From: Tissierellia bacterium
GTDB lineage: Bacteria; Bacillota; Clostridia; Tissierellales; Tepidimicrobiaceae
Direction of reading: 5' to 3'
NCBI GenBank assembly: GCA_012518745.1
Contig: JAAYRM010000217.1
Span: forward strand, 1-5,314
Length of the DNA stretch: 5,314 nt
The position numbers were made by a program, and so were the translations under genes. Positions 3,669 through 5,314 of this stretch are shown in pieces. Under the pieces are notes generated by a model. The model was not told the DNA's origin, made no database searches, and worked only from the letters and a program-made list of their open reading frames with translations. Position 1 is the stretch's first letter. Every line of letters begins with the position of its first letter.

Positions 3669-5314
3669 TTAGATCCCGTTCCTCTCTTCTCTTTTGCTCA
3701 AGGTATATCAATAATACATTTATATCCGCGGGAGAGACCCCCGAGATCCTAGAGGCTTGACCTACGGAGTCCGGTTTGATCTGGGATAATTTCTGTTTAG
3801 CCTCATTGCTCAAGCCCTTAATTCTATGATAATCCTTGGCTTCATCCAGTTTTTTCTCCTCAAGCCTTTTAAACTGTTCTATCTGGGCCATCTGCTTCTT
3901 GATATAGCCCTCATATTTAATCTGAGTCTCTACCTGGAGCTTTATCTCCCTGGGCAACTCCCCTCTTCCTTCATCTATCTCCATCAATGCATCATAGTTT
4001 ATTTCGGGCCTTTTTATCAGATCATATAAATTCGTTGCAGTCTTCAGGGGGGAACTTCCCAAATCCTCTAGAAAGCTATTTATATCCGCCGTGGGTGTTA
4101 CCTTGACGGATTTCAGTCGCAGAAGCTCCCCTTCCATCTGCTCCCTTTTCTCCATCGTCTTCTGATACCTCTCCCTTGTCACCAGCCCTATATCATAACC
4201 CTTTTGGGTCAACCTCAGATCCGCATTATCCTGCCTTAAGGTTAGCCTATATTCCGCCCTAGAGGTCATCATCCTATATGGTTCATCAGTTCCCTTGGTT
4301 ACTAGATCGTCTATTAGCACCCCTATATATGCCTCCGATCTATCCAATATCAACGGTTCTTCGCCCCTTATATTCAATACGGCATTTATACCAGCCATCA
4401 GTCCCTGAGCGGCTGCTTCCTCATAGCCCGAGGAGCCGTTGATCTGCCCAGCGAAAAACAAATTCCCTACTTCCTTATGTTCCAATGTCCTCTTCAATAT
4501 CCTTGGATCTATACAATCATATTCTATTCCATAGGCTGGTCTCATAAATTGTACATCACTCAACCCAGTTATGGTCCTATACATCTCCACTTGAACCTCC
4601 TCGGGCAGAGTGGAGCTCACCCCCTGGACATACATCTCCTTGGTATCCAATCCTTCAGGTTCTATAAATACCTGATGTTCCTCCCTATCCGCAAACCTTA
4701 CCACCTTATCCTCTATAGAGGGGCAGTACCTAGGGCCTACACCCTCGACCTCTCCGGAATACATGGGGGAGCGATGAAGATTCTCCCTTATGATCTCATG
4801 TGTCCTAGGGGTGGTATATGTTAGATAGCAGGGTTTTTGCTCTATATCAAACCGCTTCCCCACATTTAGGAATGAAAATGGTATTATATCCTCATCACCT
4901 GGCTGTACATCCATATCCGAATAATCTATGCTATCCCCATGAACCCTAGCCGGGGTCCCGGTTTTAAACCTCCTCAGCTCTATCCCCAACTCCATCAATG
5001 ACTCGGATAGCATATTTGAAGGGGATAGCCCACCTGGCCCACTTGGATAGTTTACCTCCCCTTTAAATATCCTTCCCCTGAGATAGGTCCCGGTGGCCAA
5101 TATTATAGCTTTTGTCTCATATAGGGCCCCTGTCCTAGTGACCACTCCCCTAACCCCATCGGATTCCGTCAATACCTCCACTACCTCGCCCTCCTGCAGT
5201 ATGAGGTTAGGTTCATCCTCCAATATCTTCTTTAATTCAATATGATACCTCCTCTTATCGGCTTGCACCCTTAATGAATGAACCGCTGGTCCCTTAGACG
5301 TATTTAACATCCTA
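3658..5314 (-). CDS. mnmG: tRNA uridine-34 5-carboxymethylaminomethyl modification enzyme MnmG, 5' end cut by window
   Basis: MnmG (GidA) is the FAD enzyme that, with the GTPase MnmE, places the cmnm5 group on wobble U34 of tRNAs reading split codon boxes such as Arg AGA/AGG and Leu UUG. 551 residues are visible, starting with Arg at the window edge; compared with the Escherichia coli protein (629) about 80 N-terminal residues, including the dinucleotide-binding GxGxxG, lie outside. The ATG at 5310 is internal (RMLNTSKGPAV is mid-protein). Seen, numbered from that Met: LNTSKGPAV (2-10), FKTGTPAR (115-122), SPMYSGEVEGVGPRYCPSIE (181-200) with the catalytic-type Cys196, FFAGQINGSSGYEEAAAQ (285-302) for FAD, EPYRMMTSRAEYRL (343-356), and the C-terminal MnmE/tRNA-binding domain with KYEGYI (465-470) and GQASRISGVSPADI (517-530). 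All visible motifs are intact. It overlaps rsmG by 11 bp. Confidence 0.98.
   Translation of the reverse strand, partial: RMLNTSKGPAVHSLRVQADKRRYHIELKKILEDEPNLILQEGEVVEVLTESDGVRGVVTRTGALYETKAIILATGTYLRGRIFKGEVNYPSGPGGLSPSNMLSESLMELGIELRRFKTGTPARVHGDSIDYSDMDVQPGDEDIIPFSFLNVGKRFDIEQKPCYLTYTTPRTHEIIRENLHRSPMYSGEVEGVGPRYCPSIEDKVVRFADREEHQVFIEPEGLDTKEMYVQGVSSTLPEEVQVEMYRTITGLSDVQFMRPAYGIEYDCIDPRILKRTLEHKEVGNLFFAGQINGSSGYEEAAAQGLMAGINAVLNIRGEEPLILDRSEAYIGVLIDDLVTKGTDEPYRMMTSRAEYRLTLRQDNADLRLTQKGYDIGLVTRERYQKTMEKREQMEGELLRLKSVKVTPTADINSFLEDLGSSPLKTATNLYDLIKRPEINYDALMEIDEGRGELPREIKLQVETQIKYEGYIKKQMAQIEQFKRLEEKKLDEAKDYHRIKGLSNEAKQKLSQIKPDSVGQASRISGVSPADINVLLIYLEQKRREERDLNDG

Noticed and set aside
4477..4824. 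Open plus-strand frame of 115 codons
   Set aside because: Antisense to the highly conserved MnmG coding sequence, with an unconvincing composition and no ribosome site; a shadow frame.
5308..5310. ATG at the right edge as the start of mnmG
   Set aside because: Family alignment from memory puts this Met about 80 residues into MnmG (RMLNTSKGPAV), and the frame is open to the window edge, so the gene is cut there and does not start there.

Overview
The window looks like an origin-proximal chromosome segment of an endospore-former-type Firmicute, probably in the Clostridia/Tissierellia. This rests on gene order (mnmG, rsmG, noc, soj/parA, spo0J/parB, as beside oriC in Bacillus), on a separate Noc-type ParB paralogue, on consensus Firmicute parS sites, on a YtaF-like neighbour, and on moderately AT-rich DNA with Gly-Gly-type Shine-Dalgarno sites. 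The genus cannot be told from the sequence.

Layout. Positions 1-267 (+) hold the 3' end of a MntP/YtaF-type membrane protein that enters from outside the window. Positions 263-294 are a 32-bp near-perfect palindrome with a one-off parS site at its core, between two converging genes. The rest is on the minus strand, read from right to left: mnmG (5' end cut by the window edge, 5314-3658), rsmG (3668-2949, overlapping mnmG by 11 bp), a 108-bp gap, noc (2840-2046), a 107-bp gap with a perfect parS and a probable soj promoter, soj/parA (1935 or 1938 to 1162), and spo0J/parB (1158-295, 3 bp after soj). There is no gene-free stretch longer than 108 bp, and no rRNA, tRNA, CRISPR, transposon or clear oriC/DnaA-box cluster.

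How the genes work together. MnmG and RsmG modify tRNA wobble uridine and 16S rRNA. Soj and Spo0J with parS form the chromosome segregation and origin-organisation system. Noc is the related CTP-dependent clamp that in Bacillus keeps division away from the nucleoid. The two ParB-family proteins can be told apart at four DNA-specificity positions: Spo0J has R/S/N/G and Noc has Q/K/K/R. The parS sites here should therefore belong to Spo0J, while Noc sites should lie elsewhere in the genome.

Points for a second look: both parS copies sit in longer inverted repeats that could also act as transcription terminators; Noc lacks the N-terminal membrane-targeting helix of the Bacillus protein; and a 14-codon reading frame just upstream of noc overlaps its start codon as ATGA. 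No wholly novel system is visible; the core is a well-known conserved cluster.
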